DNA from: JALZDI01 sp965653225
GTDB lineage: Bacteria > Actinomycetota > Actinomycetes > Propionibacteriales > Nocardioidaceae
Assembly: GCA_965653225.1 (NCBI GenBank)
Contig: CBFGZI010000006.1
Location: 1 to 59,198 of the forward strand
Direction: 5' to 3'
Length of the DNA: 59,198 nucleotides
Shown: piece after piece, positions 46,286 to 55,956 of the stretch
Numbering within the stretch: the stretch's first letter is position 1
How the letters are laid out: the number at the start of each line of letters is the position of its first letter
The notes under the pieces: model-generated
The model's input: the letters and a program-made list of their open reading frames with translations, nothing else
Databases searched by the model: none
Told to the model about the DNA's origin: nothing
Made by a program: the position numbers and the translations under genes

Positions 46286-47110
46286 GTGGTTCCCTACGTG
46301 GCCTACCTGCGTGTCTACGAGCCCCTCAGCGCCTTCGAGGAGTCCGAGGCCTCACGATGGGCGTCCTATGCCCATGCCGAGGCGGCGGCCACCGACACCG
46401 TGACCACGCTGCGCGACGAGCAGCGGCAGTCACTGACCGCGGTGCTGCAGCCCACCGGGCTGGCGGCGCCGAGCGCGTTCGACGACACCGCCTACCTGCT
46501 GCGTGCCGACGGCGAGGTGTACGTCTGCCCGCACGACATCCGGCTGCGGTCGTGGCTGGCGCTGGCCGAGCTGATCGACGAGATCGGCGACGAGCAGCTG
46601 CGGCTGCTGTCGCCGGGCAGCCTCGAGCACGTCAACCCCGACTTCATGAGCTGGCGCAGCAAGAACCCGGAGGCGGTGCCGCACATCCGCCAGCAGACCT
46701 GGCAGGTACCGCCGGCGTGGTTCCTGCTCGTCGACCCCGACCAGCGCGAGCTCTACCAGGGCGACGACCAGACCAGCGTGCGCTACCGGTGCCCGATCGT
46801 GCAGGCGCGGCGCCGCATGGGCTCGGCGTTCGCGGTCGTACGCAAGGCGTTCGCCGACGAGCCGATCGTGGATGTGCTGTCCGAGCTCGGCTCGTGGCTG
46901 GAGTCGTTCCACCCCCACTCGTGGCTGGAGCTCGACTACGCCGGGGTCGCGTCGCTGCTCGGTGACCGGCGCGACGCCGACCGCTCGTGCACCGACGTGG
47001 CGGAGGCGGTACGGGCGCTGTCGCGTGGTGACGTCGCCGACGCCACCGCCGCGTACGAACGAGTAGTCGAGCGGTGGCGCTCCGTACGCATGAACGAGCA
47101 CGCCAACTAA
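46286..47110 (+). CDS. conserved actinobacterial hypothetical, bldC neighbour
   Basis: The 274-aa soluble protein has no domain I can name. It opens PYVAYLRVYEPLSAFEE and contains EVYVCPHDIRLRSWLAL, WRSKNPEAVPHIRQQTWQVPPAWF (parts) and SWLELDYAGVASLL. A protein of this type lies between vdh and bldC in Streptomyces, so it belongs to a conserved neighbourhood. The GTG at 46286 is favoured because a -10-like TAGTCT is 7 nt upstream; starting at 46268 would add six residues. Function unknown. Confidence 0.8.
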   Translation: MVPYVAYLRVYEPLSAFEESEASRWASYAHAEAAATDTVTTLRDEQRQSLTAVLQPTGLAAPSAFDDTAYLLRADGEVYVCPHDIRLRSWLALAELIDEIGDEQLRLLSPGSLEHVNPDFMSWRSKNPEAVPHIRQQTWQVPPAWFLLVDPDQRELYQGDDQTSVRYRCPIVQARRRMGSAFAVVRKAFADEPIVDVLSELGSWLESFHPHSWLELDYAGVASLLGDRRDADRSCTDVAEAVRALSRGDVADATAAYERVVERWRSVRMNEHAN

Positions 47111-47143
47111 GGTAAAAACCGATACATCGTCGGCTTATCAGAT

Positions 47144-47166
47144 TTTGCATGACCGTGTTGTGCAAA
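47144..47166. promoter_or_regulatory. AT-rich inverted repeat upstream of bldC
   Basis: TTTGCA (47144-47149) and TGCAAA (47161-47166) form a dyad around an 11-nt spacer in an unusually AT-rich stretch (47111-47170) for this genome. A possible regulator site for bldC, about 120 nt upstream of its start. Confidence 0.4.
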
Positions 47167-47288
47167 TTCGGGCATCGCCTCGCAAAGCAGGTGTGCCGGT
47201 GTAATCATGGACAGTGCGCGCGCCAGTGATTACACCCTTGTCACTCCTCGCGCCATAGAAGCGAGTGCGCTCCACGAGGAGGACGCAG

Positions 47289-47507
47289 ATGAACACACAC
47301 GCCTCGGAATCGGAGGCTCTGCTGACCCCGGCAGAGGTCGCGGCCATGTTCCGCGTCGACCCGAAGACGGTCACCCGCTGGGCCAAGGCCGGCAAGCTGA
47401 GCTCCATCCGCACTTTGGGCGGGCACCGTCGTTACCGTGAGTCAGAGGTCCGGGCCCTGCTCTCGGGAATGGTGCCGGAGCAGCGTCAGCCTGGGTCTGA
47501 CGACTAA
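47289..47507 (+). CDS. bldC: BldC, small MerR-like developmental regulator
   Basis: BldC is a single-domain MerR-type DNA-binding protein that in Streptomyces binds cooperatively to direct repeats and delays development. Outside streptomycetes its role is less clear. The 72-aa sequence contains LLTPAEVAAMFRVDPKTVTRWAKAG and KLSSIRTLGGHRRYRESEV (quoted in parts), essentially the whole conserved BldC fold. The ATG at 47289 has GAGGAGGACGCAG upstream; a longer in-frame start at 47265 lacks support. It is followed by two terminator hairpins. Confidence 0.93.
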   Translation: MNTHASESEALLTPAEVAAMFRVDPKTVTRWAKAGKLSSIRTLGGHRRYRESEVRALLSGMVPEQRQPGSDD

Positions 47508-47518
47508 GCAAACATTTC

Positions 47519-47538
47519 GGGCCTCAACGACGAGGCCC
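47519..47538. terminator. short hairpin after bldC
   Basis: GGGCCTC (47519-47525) and GAGGCCC (47532-47538) pair around a 6-nt loop, 11 nt after the bldC stop; first of two adjacent stems. Confidence 0.6.
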
Positions 47539-47546
47539 CTTGGGGG

Positions 47547-47583
47547 CAGCGCTTACCGGAGACGGTAGGCGCTGTTTGCTTTT
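47547..47583 (+). terminator. rho-independent terminator of bldC
   Basis: CAGCGCTTACC (47547-47557) pairs with GGTAGGCGCTG (47564-47574) around GGAGAC and is followed by TTTGCTTTT. It is the only hairpin with a clear T-tract noted in the window. Confidence 0.9.
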
Positions 47584-47592
47584 CCTGCGCGG

Positions 47593-47598
47593 CAACAT
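47593..47598 (+). promoter_or_regulatory. candidate -10 CAACAT for the flavin reductase gene
   Basis: CAACAT lies 6 nt before the GTG at 47605, directly after the bldC terminator. It is a weak match, but the tight space leaves no room for a long leader. Confidence 0.3.
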
Positions 47599-47604
47599 GG
47601 CGGC

Positions 47605-48126
47605 GTGACCATTCACAGCGAGCACCCCTTCCTGCCGCCCGAGCACGAACGCAGCCCCGTACGCCGGCTCCGCGGCCGGCTGACCGCGGGCGTCACCGTC
47701 TGGACCGCCGTGCACGACGAGCGTCCCGCCGGTCTCACGGTGTCCTCGATGCTGGTCGGCGACGGCGAGCCGGGACGCGTGGTCGCGCTGCTCGACCCCG
47801 ACTCGGACCTGTGGGCCGCGGCCTCGGTCTCGGGCACGGTCGCGGTCAGCTGGCTGACCTACGACGACCGCCGGCTCGCCGACGCGTTCGCCGGCGTCAC
47901 ACCGGCACCCGGAGGACCGTTCAAGCTCGCCGACTGGCAGGACACGTCGTGGGGTCCCGTGCTGGGCACCGCCACCACCTGGGCCGGGGTGCGCCTCGAC
48001 CGCGACCGGGCCCGCGAGGTCGGGTGGGCTCTGCTGGTGGAGGGCGTGCTCGAGCACATCGAGCTCGGTGAGGAGCAGGCGCCGCCGCTGGTGCACCGCC
48101 GTGGGCGCTACCAGCGGCTCGACTAG
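47605..48126 (+). CDS. flavin-reductase-like (split-barrel FMN-binding) protein
   Basis: This 173-aa protein has the flavin reductase-like split-barrel pattern: AGVTVWTAVHDERPAGLTVSSMLVGDGEP near the start, VAVSWLTYDDRRLADAFAG in the middle and a GVLEHIELGEEQAPPLVHRRGRYQRL end (each quoted in part). The final PLVHRRGRY is the usual conserved terminus of these domains. Family members reduce or bind FMN/FAD, sometimes as partners of monooxygenases, but no partner is encoded here. GTG start. Confidence 0.85.
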   Translation: MTIHSEHPFLPPEHERSPVRRLRGRLTAGVTVWTAVHDERPAGLTVSSMLVGDGEPGRVVALLDPDSDLWAAASVSGTVAVSWLTYDDRRLADAFAGVTPAPGGPFKLADWQDTSWGPVLGTATTWAGVRLDRDRAREVGWALLVEGVLEHIELGEEQAPPLVHRRGRYQRLD

Positions 48127-48350
48127 AGGCTTTGCCTGCGCGAAACATCGGCGCAGCACCGGCGCAACATCGCTCCCCCACGCTGGACGAAGTGGCTCGG
48201 GCGAAGGGGAGGTTGCCGAGCTGGCCGTCGGCCTGCGTGAGCAAGTGGGGGAGGCCGGTGGGACAGGACGGCGGCCATCCGGCCGCCCGAACCGGCCTCG
48301 AATGCGCAGGTCGGCGGTCGCCCGCGACCTGAGCGGGATCCTCGGCCTTG

Positions 48351-49454
48351 CTACCGCGTCGACCGCACCGAGCCGGGGACGGTCACCGCGCTGCTGGACC
48401 CAGGGGACACCGACGCCTGGCCGCCGGTGTCGGGCGTTGGCGTGCGGGACAGCCCGACGGCCAGCGCCACCGTGACGGCCATGACCGCCAGCTCGATCGC
48501 CGCCAGCCCGACGAACAGCGGTGTTCCCGTCGGGATGTCACGGCGCCGTCGCCAGGTGCGCAGCAGGTCCACCGTGTGCTGGCGGTGCAGCCAGCCGAAG
48601 CCCGCGAGCACGGCCAGCGCCACCACCTTGGCCAGCACTATCGCGCCGTACGCGCTGCCGAACAGGGCGTCGAGCGAGCCCAGCCGTACCCAGGCGTTCA
48701 GCGTCCCGGAGACCGCGACCGCGATGACGCACCCCAGCGCCAGCGCGGAGTAGCGGGGCACGGCGTTGGCCAGCGGCACTCGTCCGTGCAGCGCGGCCCA
48801 GGCCAGCGCCGCGAGGCCGCCCACCCACAGCGACGCGGCTCCCACGTGCAGGAACAGCGTGGTCGAGCCGAGCAGCCGGTTGCCCGTGGCGGCGTGACCC
48901 GTCAGCGCCTGCGGCAGGAACGCGAGCAGCGCCAGTGTGAGTGTGGCCATCGCTCCTGCCGGCTTACGCGAGATGCCGGCCGCGAACGCCACGCAGGCGG
49001 CGAGGGCGGCCTGGAGCAGCATCGCCTTGGCCTCGGCCGACTGCCCCAGCCCGTCGAGCAGGCTCTCCAGCGAGCGGAAGTCGGCCGACAGCAGCGGGCG
49101 GGCCTGCTCGTCCGACACGAACAGCAGGCTCTGCAGCACCGCGAGCCCGGCCCAGACCGCCGCGAACCTGCCGGCGGCCGGCAGTGCCTCGTCGGCCGCG
49201 ACGGGGTCGACGTCGATGACGCGTGAGGCGATCAGGGCCATGCCCACCGTGAGGAAGCCGGCCAGGTCGACCAGCAGCCGCACGAGCGGCAGGCCCCATC
49301 CGGTCACCGGGCCCGCGTCCGGGAGACCGGCGGGGGACGGCTGCGGCGCACCCCCGCCGGCGTCGAGGACGACCACGAGCACCACGACCGAGACCAGTGC
49401 GCTTCCGACCAGCCAGGGCGTCAGCGTCGAGCGGAGCGACGTGGGGGTGCTCAT
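48351..49454 (-). CDS. copD: CopD-family copper membrane protein
   Basis: This 367-aa polytopic protein of the CopD family is proposed to move copper across the membrane with CopC. About nine membrane helices are visible. Conserved points include LLVDLAGFLTVGMALIAS, HAATGNRLLGSTTLFLHVGAASLWVGGLAAL (parts), GTLNAWVRLGSLDALFGSAYG and GFGWLHRQH. It has a Ser/Thr/Pro tail and no fused cytochrome-oxidase assembly domain, unlike some actinobacterial homologues. The ATG at 49454 overlaps the copC stop (ATGA). The 224-nt stretch beyond its end (48127-48350) shows no gene or clear element. Confidence 0.88.
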   Translation of the reverse strand: MSTPTSLRSTLTPWLVGSALVSVVVLVVVLDAGGGAPQPSPAGLPDAGPVTGWGLPLVRLLVDLAGFLTVGMALIASRVIDVDPVAADEALPAAGRFAAVWAGLAVLQSLLFVSDEQARPLLSADFRSLESLLDGLGQSAEAKAMLLQAALAACVAFAAGISRKPAGAMATLTLALLAFLPQALTGHAATGNRLLGSTTLFLHVGAASLWVGGLAALAWAALHGRVPLANAVPRYSALALGCVIAVAVSGTLNAWVRLGSLDALFGSAYGAIVLAKVVALAVLAGFGWLHRQHTVDLLRTWRRRRDIPTGTPLFVGLAAIELAVMAVTVALAVGLSRTPTPDTGGQASVSPGSSSAVTVPGSVRSTR

Positions 49455-50086
49455 GTCCGCTGTGCGCGCCTCCGCTTCTTCGGGCCGTTGTTGCTCTTGG
49501 CGGCCTTGGCCTCCTCGGCCTGCTTGCGTTCCTCGACCATCGTCACCGAGTGGTTCAGCGCGCGGCGGGTGCCGAAGGCGAGCACCGCCAGCCCGACCAG
49601 GAGCACACCTAGCAGTAGCACGAGCTGCGCCGTGCCGATGCCGCCGGAGCCACCGCCGGTCGACTGCGGCGAGCCGCTGCCCTGCGGCGTACCGCTGCCG
49701 GCCCCGGCGTTGCTCAGCACCTTGAAGCTGACCGTGCCGCCGACCGGGTGGCCGTCGGCGGAGGTGATCCGGTACGACACGGTGTACTTGCCGGCGCCTG
49801 CGGGAGCACCCAGCGTCTGGGTGACCTTGGTGTCGACGATGCGCACCTGGCCCTTGGCGACGTTGACCCCGCCGGGGCTGGTGACCGAGACGAACGCGGG
49901 TGCGTGGATGTCCTCGCTGAAGCCCAGGACGACCTGCTTGGGCAGGTCCTTCAGGGTCGCACCCGGTCCCGGGTTCGTCGTCTCGAGCTGTGCATGGGCC
50001 GAGGCCGGCAGCGCCGTGGCGACGACGGTGAAGGCCACCGTCGCCGCGACGGCGAGCAGGCCGGCGAGCCGTGAGGGGCGGCTCAT
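49451..50086 (-). CDS. copC: CopC-domain copper-binding protein, membrane-anchored
   Basis: This 211-aa exported protein has a signal peptide predicted to end at ASA, leaving an N-terminal His (His31 in SAHAQLE). It also has the second CopC copper site DGHPVGG. The CopC beta-barrel (residues 31-125) is followed by a Gly/Ser linker, one C-terminal membrane helix (QLVLLLGVLLVGLAVLAFG) and a Lys/Arg-rich cytoplasmic tail. It probably holds Cu(II) outside the membrane for CopD. ATG start, 6 nt after ycnI-like gene, so one operon. Confidence 0.92.
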   Translation of the reverse strand: MSRPSRLAGLLAVAATVAFTVVATALPASAHAQLETTNPGPGATLKDLPKQVVLGFSEDIHAPAFVSVTSPGGVNVAKGQVRIVDTKVTQTLGAPAGAGKYTVSYRITSADGHPVGGTVSFKVLSNAGAGSGTPQGSGSPQSTGGGSGGIGTAQLVLLLGVLLVGLAVLAFGTRRALNHSVTMVEERKQAEEAKAAKSNNGPKKRRRAQRT

Positions 50087-50092
50087 CGCAGG

Positions 50093-50794
50093 TCACCCCC
50101 TCCTGCGGCGGCCGAGGACGAGCGACGTGACCAGCGCGCCGGCCGCGAGCACGACGGCGATGACGCCCAGGGTGCGGGCGACCGTGTCGCTGGTGTCGAC
50201 CGATGCCGCGACGAGGGATCCGCCGTGGCCGGCCGCATCAGAGCCGGTCAGCGCCAGGGTCGGTGCCGGGTTCTCCGGCTCCTGGGCCTCGGGCGTGCCG
50301 GGCTTGACCGGCTGGTTCCACTGCACGACCTCGCCGTCGGAGTAGGTCTGCGTGGTCGGGAAGGAGATCGAGGCGACGCCCTTGGGGAACGGGCCGGCCG
50401 ACAGCTCGAACTGCTCGAACTGCTCCGGTCCGATGCCGCCGCCCTTGTCGGCGGTCCAGGTCACCGTGGAGACCGCCTCGGTGACGGTGGCGCCCTCGAC
50501 GTCCACCGGCTTGGGCAGCTTGCTGGTCTTGGTGTCGATGGTCCAGCCGGGCATGGGGGTGGTGGTCACCTCCGCCAGCGGAGTGTCGGTCGGCAGGTGC
50601 ACCTCCACCTTGGTCGTGGTGGCGCTGTCGGTCTCGTTGGGCACCTGGAAGACCAGTATCCCGAAGCCGCCGGGCGCGGCGTCCTCGGAGCTGACCTCCA
50701 CGTGGGCGGAGGCGGGCAGGGCGCCGACGAGCACGAGCGCGAGGGCGCCCGCACCGGTGGCCGCGGCGCGGCGGAGGAAGGTTCGTGTACGCAT
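50093..50794 (-). CDS. YcnI-like DUF1775 copper-binding protein
   Basis: This 233-aa exported protein has a Tat-like RTFLRRAAAT start and a signal peptide ending at ASA|H, so the mature chain begins with His31. YcnI proteins bind copper through this N-terminal His. The DUF1775 domain follows (GILVFQVPNE, VEVHLPTDTPLAEV, SFPTTQTYSDGEVVQW). A linker then contains LALTG (180-184), and the protein ends in a membrane helix and RRRRG. LALTG fits the LAxTG sorting signal of class E sortases, though it is about 25 residues from the helix. The ATG at 50794 has AAGGACC upstream; the longer in-frame start is unlikely. Confidence 0.9.
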   Translation of the reverse strand: MRTRTFLRRAAATGAGALALVLVGALPASAHVEVSSEDAAPGGFGILVFQVPNETDSATTTKVEVHLPTDTPLAEVTTTPMPGWTIDTKTSKLPKPVDVEGATVTEAVSTVTWTADKGGGIGPEQFEQFELSAGPFPKGVASISFPTTQTYSDGEVVQWNQPVKPGTPEAQEPENPAPTLALTGSDAAGHGGSLVAASVDTSDTVARTLGVIAVVLAAGALVTSLVLGRRRRG

Positions 50795-50881
50795 GGTGGT
50801 GGTCCTTCTGTGATGAGTAAGTGAGGTTGGGTGGAATCCGGGCGACGCCGCGGTGGCGTCAGCCGGGGTGGGTTCACTCAC

Positions 50882-51571
50882 TCAGCGCGGGGGACCGCGT
50901 TGCCGGCATACGTCGAGGGCGGCACTCTGCCGGGGAAGCTCCAGCACGCGGACGGGAACCGGCTGCGGGACGCTCACCAGGGTCGGGGCAGCGTCGAGAA
51001 GCCGGGAGACGCGCAGCGCCAGCGCGTCGAGGACGGCGCCGAGCATGGCCTCGCCGCGGCTCAGCAGGAGCGCGGTCGCGGCCGCGGCCACGAGGTGGCC
51101 GGTGAGCATGGCCGGCGTCAAGTGCAGCAGGGCCGACGCCTGCCCGGGAACGAGGTCGCCGGCGAAGGCCAGGTGGTGGTGGTGCGTGTGGAGCTCGGCG
51201 CCGTGTACGAGCGCGGGCGCGGTGCCGACGAAGACCGCGTGCATGCCCGCCTCGGCGACGACGAACAGCGCGAGCAGGCGCGGGAAGGTCCAGCGGACGG
51301 CGCTGAGCCAGGTGCTGACGATGCCGAGCAGCAGGGCGAGGGACACGACCGTCGTCCAGGCCGGCGGCCGGCCCCCGGCCATGCAGTGCGCACCCACGGC
51401 CAGCGTGGTCGCGGCCGCGCCCACGACGGCGCCGCGCAGCAGCCGCCAGCCGCCCGTCGTGCCGGGCGCGGTGGGCGCGCGCGTGGGGGTGGTACGCGGA
51501 TCGGGGCTCTCGGGATGGCGCGCGGACCGAAGAAACGTCGCGCGTGACGCCGCTTCGCCGCTCTTGACCAC
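50882..51571 (-). CDS. His-rich membrane protein of the copper operon, unknown
   Basis: This 229-aa protein has about five membrane helices, starting WRLLRGAVVGAAATTLAVGAH. It has a His-rich loop (HGAELHTHHHHLAF) and a conserved-looking end, TPAMLTGHLVAAAATALLLSRGEA. It has no family name I can give with confidence; similar proteins sit next to ycnI and copC in other actinobacteria. Histidines and the CMAGG near the start suggest metal handling. It is upstream of ycnI, copC and copD on the same strand. I chose the GTG at 51571, preceded by AGGGGGCGGAA; other starts are possible. Confidence 0.7.
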   Translation of the reverse strand: MVKSGEAASRATFLRSARHPESPDPRTTPTRAPTAPGTTGGWRLLRGAVVGAAATTLAVGAHCMAGGRPPAWTTVVSLALLLGIVSTWLSAVRWTFPRLLALFVVAEAGMHAVFVGTAPALVHGAELHTHHHHLAFAGDLVPGQASALLHLTPAMLTGHLVAAAATALLLSRGEAMLGAVLDALALRVSRLLDAAPTLVSVPQPVPVRVLELPRQSAALDVCRQRGPPR

Positions 51572-51663
51572 TTCCGCCCCCTGACCTGGCCTGCAGACAT
51601 CATGTCGGGGCGTTGTGAAACCCGCGCAAAATGTCCACTTCGCGGCGTGCCGCGGCGGCCCCG

Positions 51664-52392
51664 TCAGGTGTCGGCGTCGAGCGACTGCCGGATGATCCGG
51701 TTCGCCGCCCGCTGGAACCCGGTCACGATCGCCTGGATGGTCAGCGGCCGCAGCCGCTCGACGGTCTGGGCGAGCTCGGGGTCCGTGACGCCGTGCGCCT
51801 TGCGGTAGGGGTCGATGATCTGCCGGCGCAGGATGTCGCTGAGCTCCTCGGCCAGCTCCGAGGTGGCCCGGTCGATCGCGGCGCCGGCCTCGACCATGCT
51901 CTGCAGCGGCAGCGACATCTGCAGCAGCGCCGCGGCCACGTCCAGGGTCGCCGTGGTGCGGTACCACCCGCGCCGGGTCGGCTCGATCGCGCCCATCTGG
52001 GTGAGCACGTCGAGCGTCTCGGCGTCCAGCCGCGTGCCGACCCGCTCCTGCAGCGTCTTGCGGTCGACCTCCTCGCCGTGGTCGGGCGCCCAGGGGGTCA
52101 GCAGGATGCGCTGCGCGGTGATCTCCTCCACCGACGCGTCGTCGGAGAGCCGCTTGAGGTAGCGCTCGATCGCGGTGAGGGCGTACCCGTGCGTCTGCAG
52201 CTCGCGGATCAGCTCGAGGCGGGCCCGGTGCCGGGGCCCGTAGTAGCCGACCCGGCCGCGGCGCTCGGGCGGAGGGATGAGCCCCAGGCTGGCGTAGTAG
52301 CGCGTCGTACGCACGGTCAGCCCGACCGCGAGCGCGAGCTCGTCGATGGTCAGCAGACCGTCGGCGCGCTCGCCCAGGGACGCTGCGGACAT
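51664..52392 (-). CDS. MerR-family regulator, divergent from fadA
   Basis: This 242-aa protein has the MerR DNA-binding motif LLTIDELALAVGLTVRTTRYYASLGLIPP (parts) followed by GRVGYYGPRHRARLELIRELQ. A long C-terminal part (residues 85-240) has no metal-binding cysteines, so it probably senses an organic ligand, perhaps an acyl-CoA. It is divergent from a beta-oxidation operon and shares a 117-nt promoter region with it, so control of that operon is likely. The ATG at 52392 starts just before the HTH; a far longer ORF on this strand is mostly antisense to the fad genes. Confidence 0.88.
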   Translation of the reverse strand: MSAASLGERADGLLTIDELALAVGLTVRTTRYYASLGLIPPPERRGRVGYYGPRHRARLELIRELQTHGYALTAIERYLKRLSDDASVEEITAQRILLTPWAPDHGEEVDRKTLQERVGTRLDAETLDVLTQMGAIEPTRRGWYRTTATLDVAAALLQMSLPLQSMVEAGAAIDRATSELAEELSDILRRQIIDPYRKAHGVTDPELAQTVERLRPLTIQAIVTGFQRAANRIIRQSLDADT

Positions 52393-52443
52393 CGGCTCGA
52401 ACCTGCCCAACCGTGACGAACGTGAGTGTGGTCCGGGCCATAG

Positions 52444-52456
52444 TACCGTGACAGTA
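52444..52456. promoter_or_regulatory. imperfect 13-bp dyad in the MerR/fadA promoter region
   Basis: TACCGTGACAGTA is a near-palindrome (TACYGT-S-ACRGTA) midway between the divergent MerR regulator and fadA. Short MerR-type operators often look like this. Candidate operator only. Confidence 0.4.
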
Positions 52457-52509
52457 GATCTGGCACACTCATCCTGACTGAATGCCGGTGCAGCAGAAAG
52501 GACCCGTCC

Positions 52510-53724
<1,215 letters not shown>

Positions 53725-53760
53725 CCTCCCCTCCCGCGCAACGTAAAGAGAGCCATACAC

Positions 53761-55950
53761 ATGAGTGAGCAGTCCGCGATCCGCTGGGAGAAGGGCGACG
53801 ACGGCATCGTCGTACTCACCCTCGACGCTCCCGGGCAGTCGGCCAACACGATGAACGACTTCTACAAGGCGTCGATGCACCGGACCGTCGAGCGCCTCGA
53901 GGCCGAGAAGGACGACATCACCGGTGTCGTCATCACCTCGGCGAAGAAGACGTTCTTCGCCGGCGGCGACCTGAACAACCTGATCCAGGCCGGCCCCGAC
54001 GACGCGGAGGCGGTGTTCGCCAACACCGGCGAGATCAAGGCCGACCTGCGACGGCTGGAGACGCTGGGCAAGCCCGTCGTCGCGGCGCTCAACGGCGCGG
54101 CGCTCGGCGGCGGCCTCGAGATCGCGCTCGCCTGCCACCACCGCATCGCGGTCGCGGGCTCGAAGGCCCAGTTCGGCTTCCCCGAGGTGACCCTGGGCCT
54201 GCTGCCCGGCGCCGGCGGCGTGGTCCGCACCGTGCGCATGCTCGGCATCGAGAACGCGCTGCTCAAGCTGCTGCTGCAGGGCCAGCGGCTGAGTCCCGAG
54301 GACGCGGTCGAGACCGGCATCGTCGACGAGCTCGTCGACAGCCCCGACCAGCTGGTCGACCGTGCCAAGGCCTGGATCCGCGACAACCCCGAGGCCGTGC
54401 AGCCCTGGGACCAGCCCGGCCACAAGATCCCCGGCGGCACCCCGTCCACGCCCAAGCTCGCGGCCAACCTGCCCGCGTTCCCGGCCAACCTGCGCAAGCA
54501 GCTCAAGGGCGCGCCCTACCCCGCACCGCGCAACATCATGGCCGCGGCCGTCGAGGGGTCCCAGGTCGACGTCGACACCGCGTTCCGCATCGAGGGCCGC
54601 TACTTCACCGAGCTGGTCACCAGCCAGACGGCCAAGAACATGATCCAGGCCTTCTTCTTCGACATGCAGGCCATCCAGAACGGCCGCAGCCGGCCCGACG
54701 GCTACGAGCCATGGAAGGCCAGCAAGGTCGCCGTGCTGGGAGCCGGGATGATGGGCGCGGGCATCGCGTACGCATGCGCTCGCGCCGGCATCGAGGTCGT
54801 GCTCAAGGACGTGTCCGCCGAGGCGGCCGAGAAGGGCAAGGCCTACTCCGCCAAGGTGCTCGACAAGGCCATCAAGCGCGGCAAGATGACCGAGGCCAAG
54901 CGGGACGAGGTGCTCGCGCGCATCACGCCCACCGACAAGGCCGACGACTGCGCCGGCGCCGACCTGGTGATCGAGGCGGTCTTCGAGAACACCGAGCTCA
55001 AGCACAAGGTGTTCGCCGAGATCGAGCCCGTGGTGGGCGACGACGCCGTCCTCGGCTCCAACACCTCCACGCTGCCGATCACCGGGCTCGCCGAGGGTGT
55101 GCGGAGGCAGGAGCACTTCATCGGCCTGCACTTCTTCAGCCCCGTCGACAAGATGCCGCTGCTGGAGATCATCAAGGGCGAGAAGACCAGCGACGCCACG
55201 CTGGCCAAGGCCTTCGACCTCGCCCTGCAGATCAAGAAGACCCCGATCGTGGTCAACGACAGCCGCGGCTTCTTCACCAGCCGGGTCATCGGCACGGTCG
55301 TCAACGAGGCGCTGGCGATGCTCGCCGAAGGTGTCGACCCGATGAGCCTCGAGCGCGCCGCCACCGAGGCGGGCTACCCCGTCGGCATGCTGCAGCTCAC
55401 CGACGAGCTGAACATGGAGCTGATGAAGAAGATCCGCACCGAGGCGGTCAACGCCGCGGAGGCGGAGGGCAAGCCGCTGCCGACCCACCCCGCCGACGCG
55501 GTGCTCGACAAGATGATCGAGCTCGGCCGTCCTGGCCGGCTCCGCGGTGCCGGGTTCTTCGAGTACGACGAGTCCGGGGCACGCACCCGGCTGTGGCCGG
55601 GCGTGCGTGAGCACTTCACCAAGGACACCGCCCCGGACCCGACCGGTGCCGGCGACGTCGTGCCGTTCGAGGAGGTCAAGGAGCGGCTGCTGTTCATCGA
55701 GGCGGTCGAGAGCGTCCGCTGCCTCGAGGAGGGCGTGCTCACCACAGTCGCCGACGCCAACATCGGCTCGATCCTCGGCATCGGCTACCCCGCCTGGACC
55801 GGCGGTGTGCTGCAGTACGTCAACGGCTACCCGGGCGGCGTCGCGGCGTTCGCGTCGCGCGCGGAGGTGCTGGCCAAGCAGTACGGCGACCGCTTCGCTC
55901 CGCCTGCTCTGCTCACCGAGAAGGCGGGCAAGGGCGAGACGTTCGCCTGA
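53761..55950 (+). CDS. fadB: trifunctional enzyme alpha subunit (enoyl-CoA hydratase/3-hydroxyacyl-CoA dehydrogenase)
   Basis: This 729-aa bifunctional protein hydrates enoyl-CoA and oxidises the product, then hands it to FadA. The N-terminal crotonase part has SAKKTFFAGGDLNNL, NGAALGGGLEIALACHHRIA and FPEVTLGLLPGAGG, with both catalytic Glu residues. The dehydrogenase part starts at about residue 322 with AVLGAGMMGAGIAYACARAG, then HFFSPVDKMPLLEI and SRGFFTSRVIGTVVNE. C-terminal helical domains are complete. Starts 36 nt after fadA. Confidence 0.95.
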   Translation: MSEQSAIRWEKGDDGIVVLTLDAPGQSANTMNDFYKASMHRTVERLEAEKDDITGVVITSAKKTFFAGGDLNNLIQAGPDDAEAVFANTGEIKADLRRLETLGKPVVAALNGAALGGGLEIALACHHRIAVAGSKAQFGFPEVTLGLLPGAGGVVRTVRMLGIENALLKLLLQGQRLSPEDAVETGIVDELVDSPDQLVDRAKAWIRDNPEAVQPWDQPGHKIPGGTPSTPKLAANLPAFPANLRKQLKGAPYPAPRNIMAAAVEGSQVDVDTAFRIEGRYFTELVTSQTAKNMIQAFFFDMQAIQNGRSRPDGYEPWKASKVAVLGAGMMGAGIAYACARAGIEVVLKDVSAEAAEKGKAYSAKVLDKAIKRGKMTEAKRDEVLARITPTDKADDCAGADLVIEAVFENTELKHKVFAEIEPVVGDDAVLGSNTSTLPITGLAEGVRRQEHFIGLHFFSPVDKMPLLEIIKGEKTSDATLAKAFDLALQIKKTPIVVNDSRGFFTSRVIGTVVNEALAMLAEGVDPMSLERAATEAGYPVGMLQLTDELNMELMKKIRTEAVNAAEAEGKPLPTHPADAVLDKMIELGRPGRLRGAGFFEYDESGARTRLWPGVREHFTKDTAPDPTGAGDVVPFEEVKERLLFIEAVESVRCLEEGVLTTVADANIGSILGIGYPAWTGGVLQYVNGYPGGVAAFASRAEVLAKQYGDRFAPPALLTEKAGKGETFA

Positions 55951-55956
55951 GCCCGA

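Noticed and set aside
48127..48350. Possible small gene between the flavin reductase and copD
   Set aside because: Short frames here have no ribosome site, conserved motifs or consistent codon pattern; the only notable feature is a loose repeat of CGGCGCA near 48140-48165.
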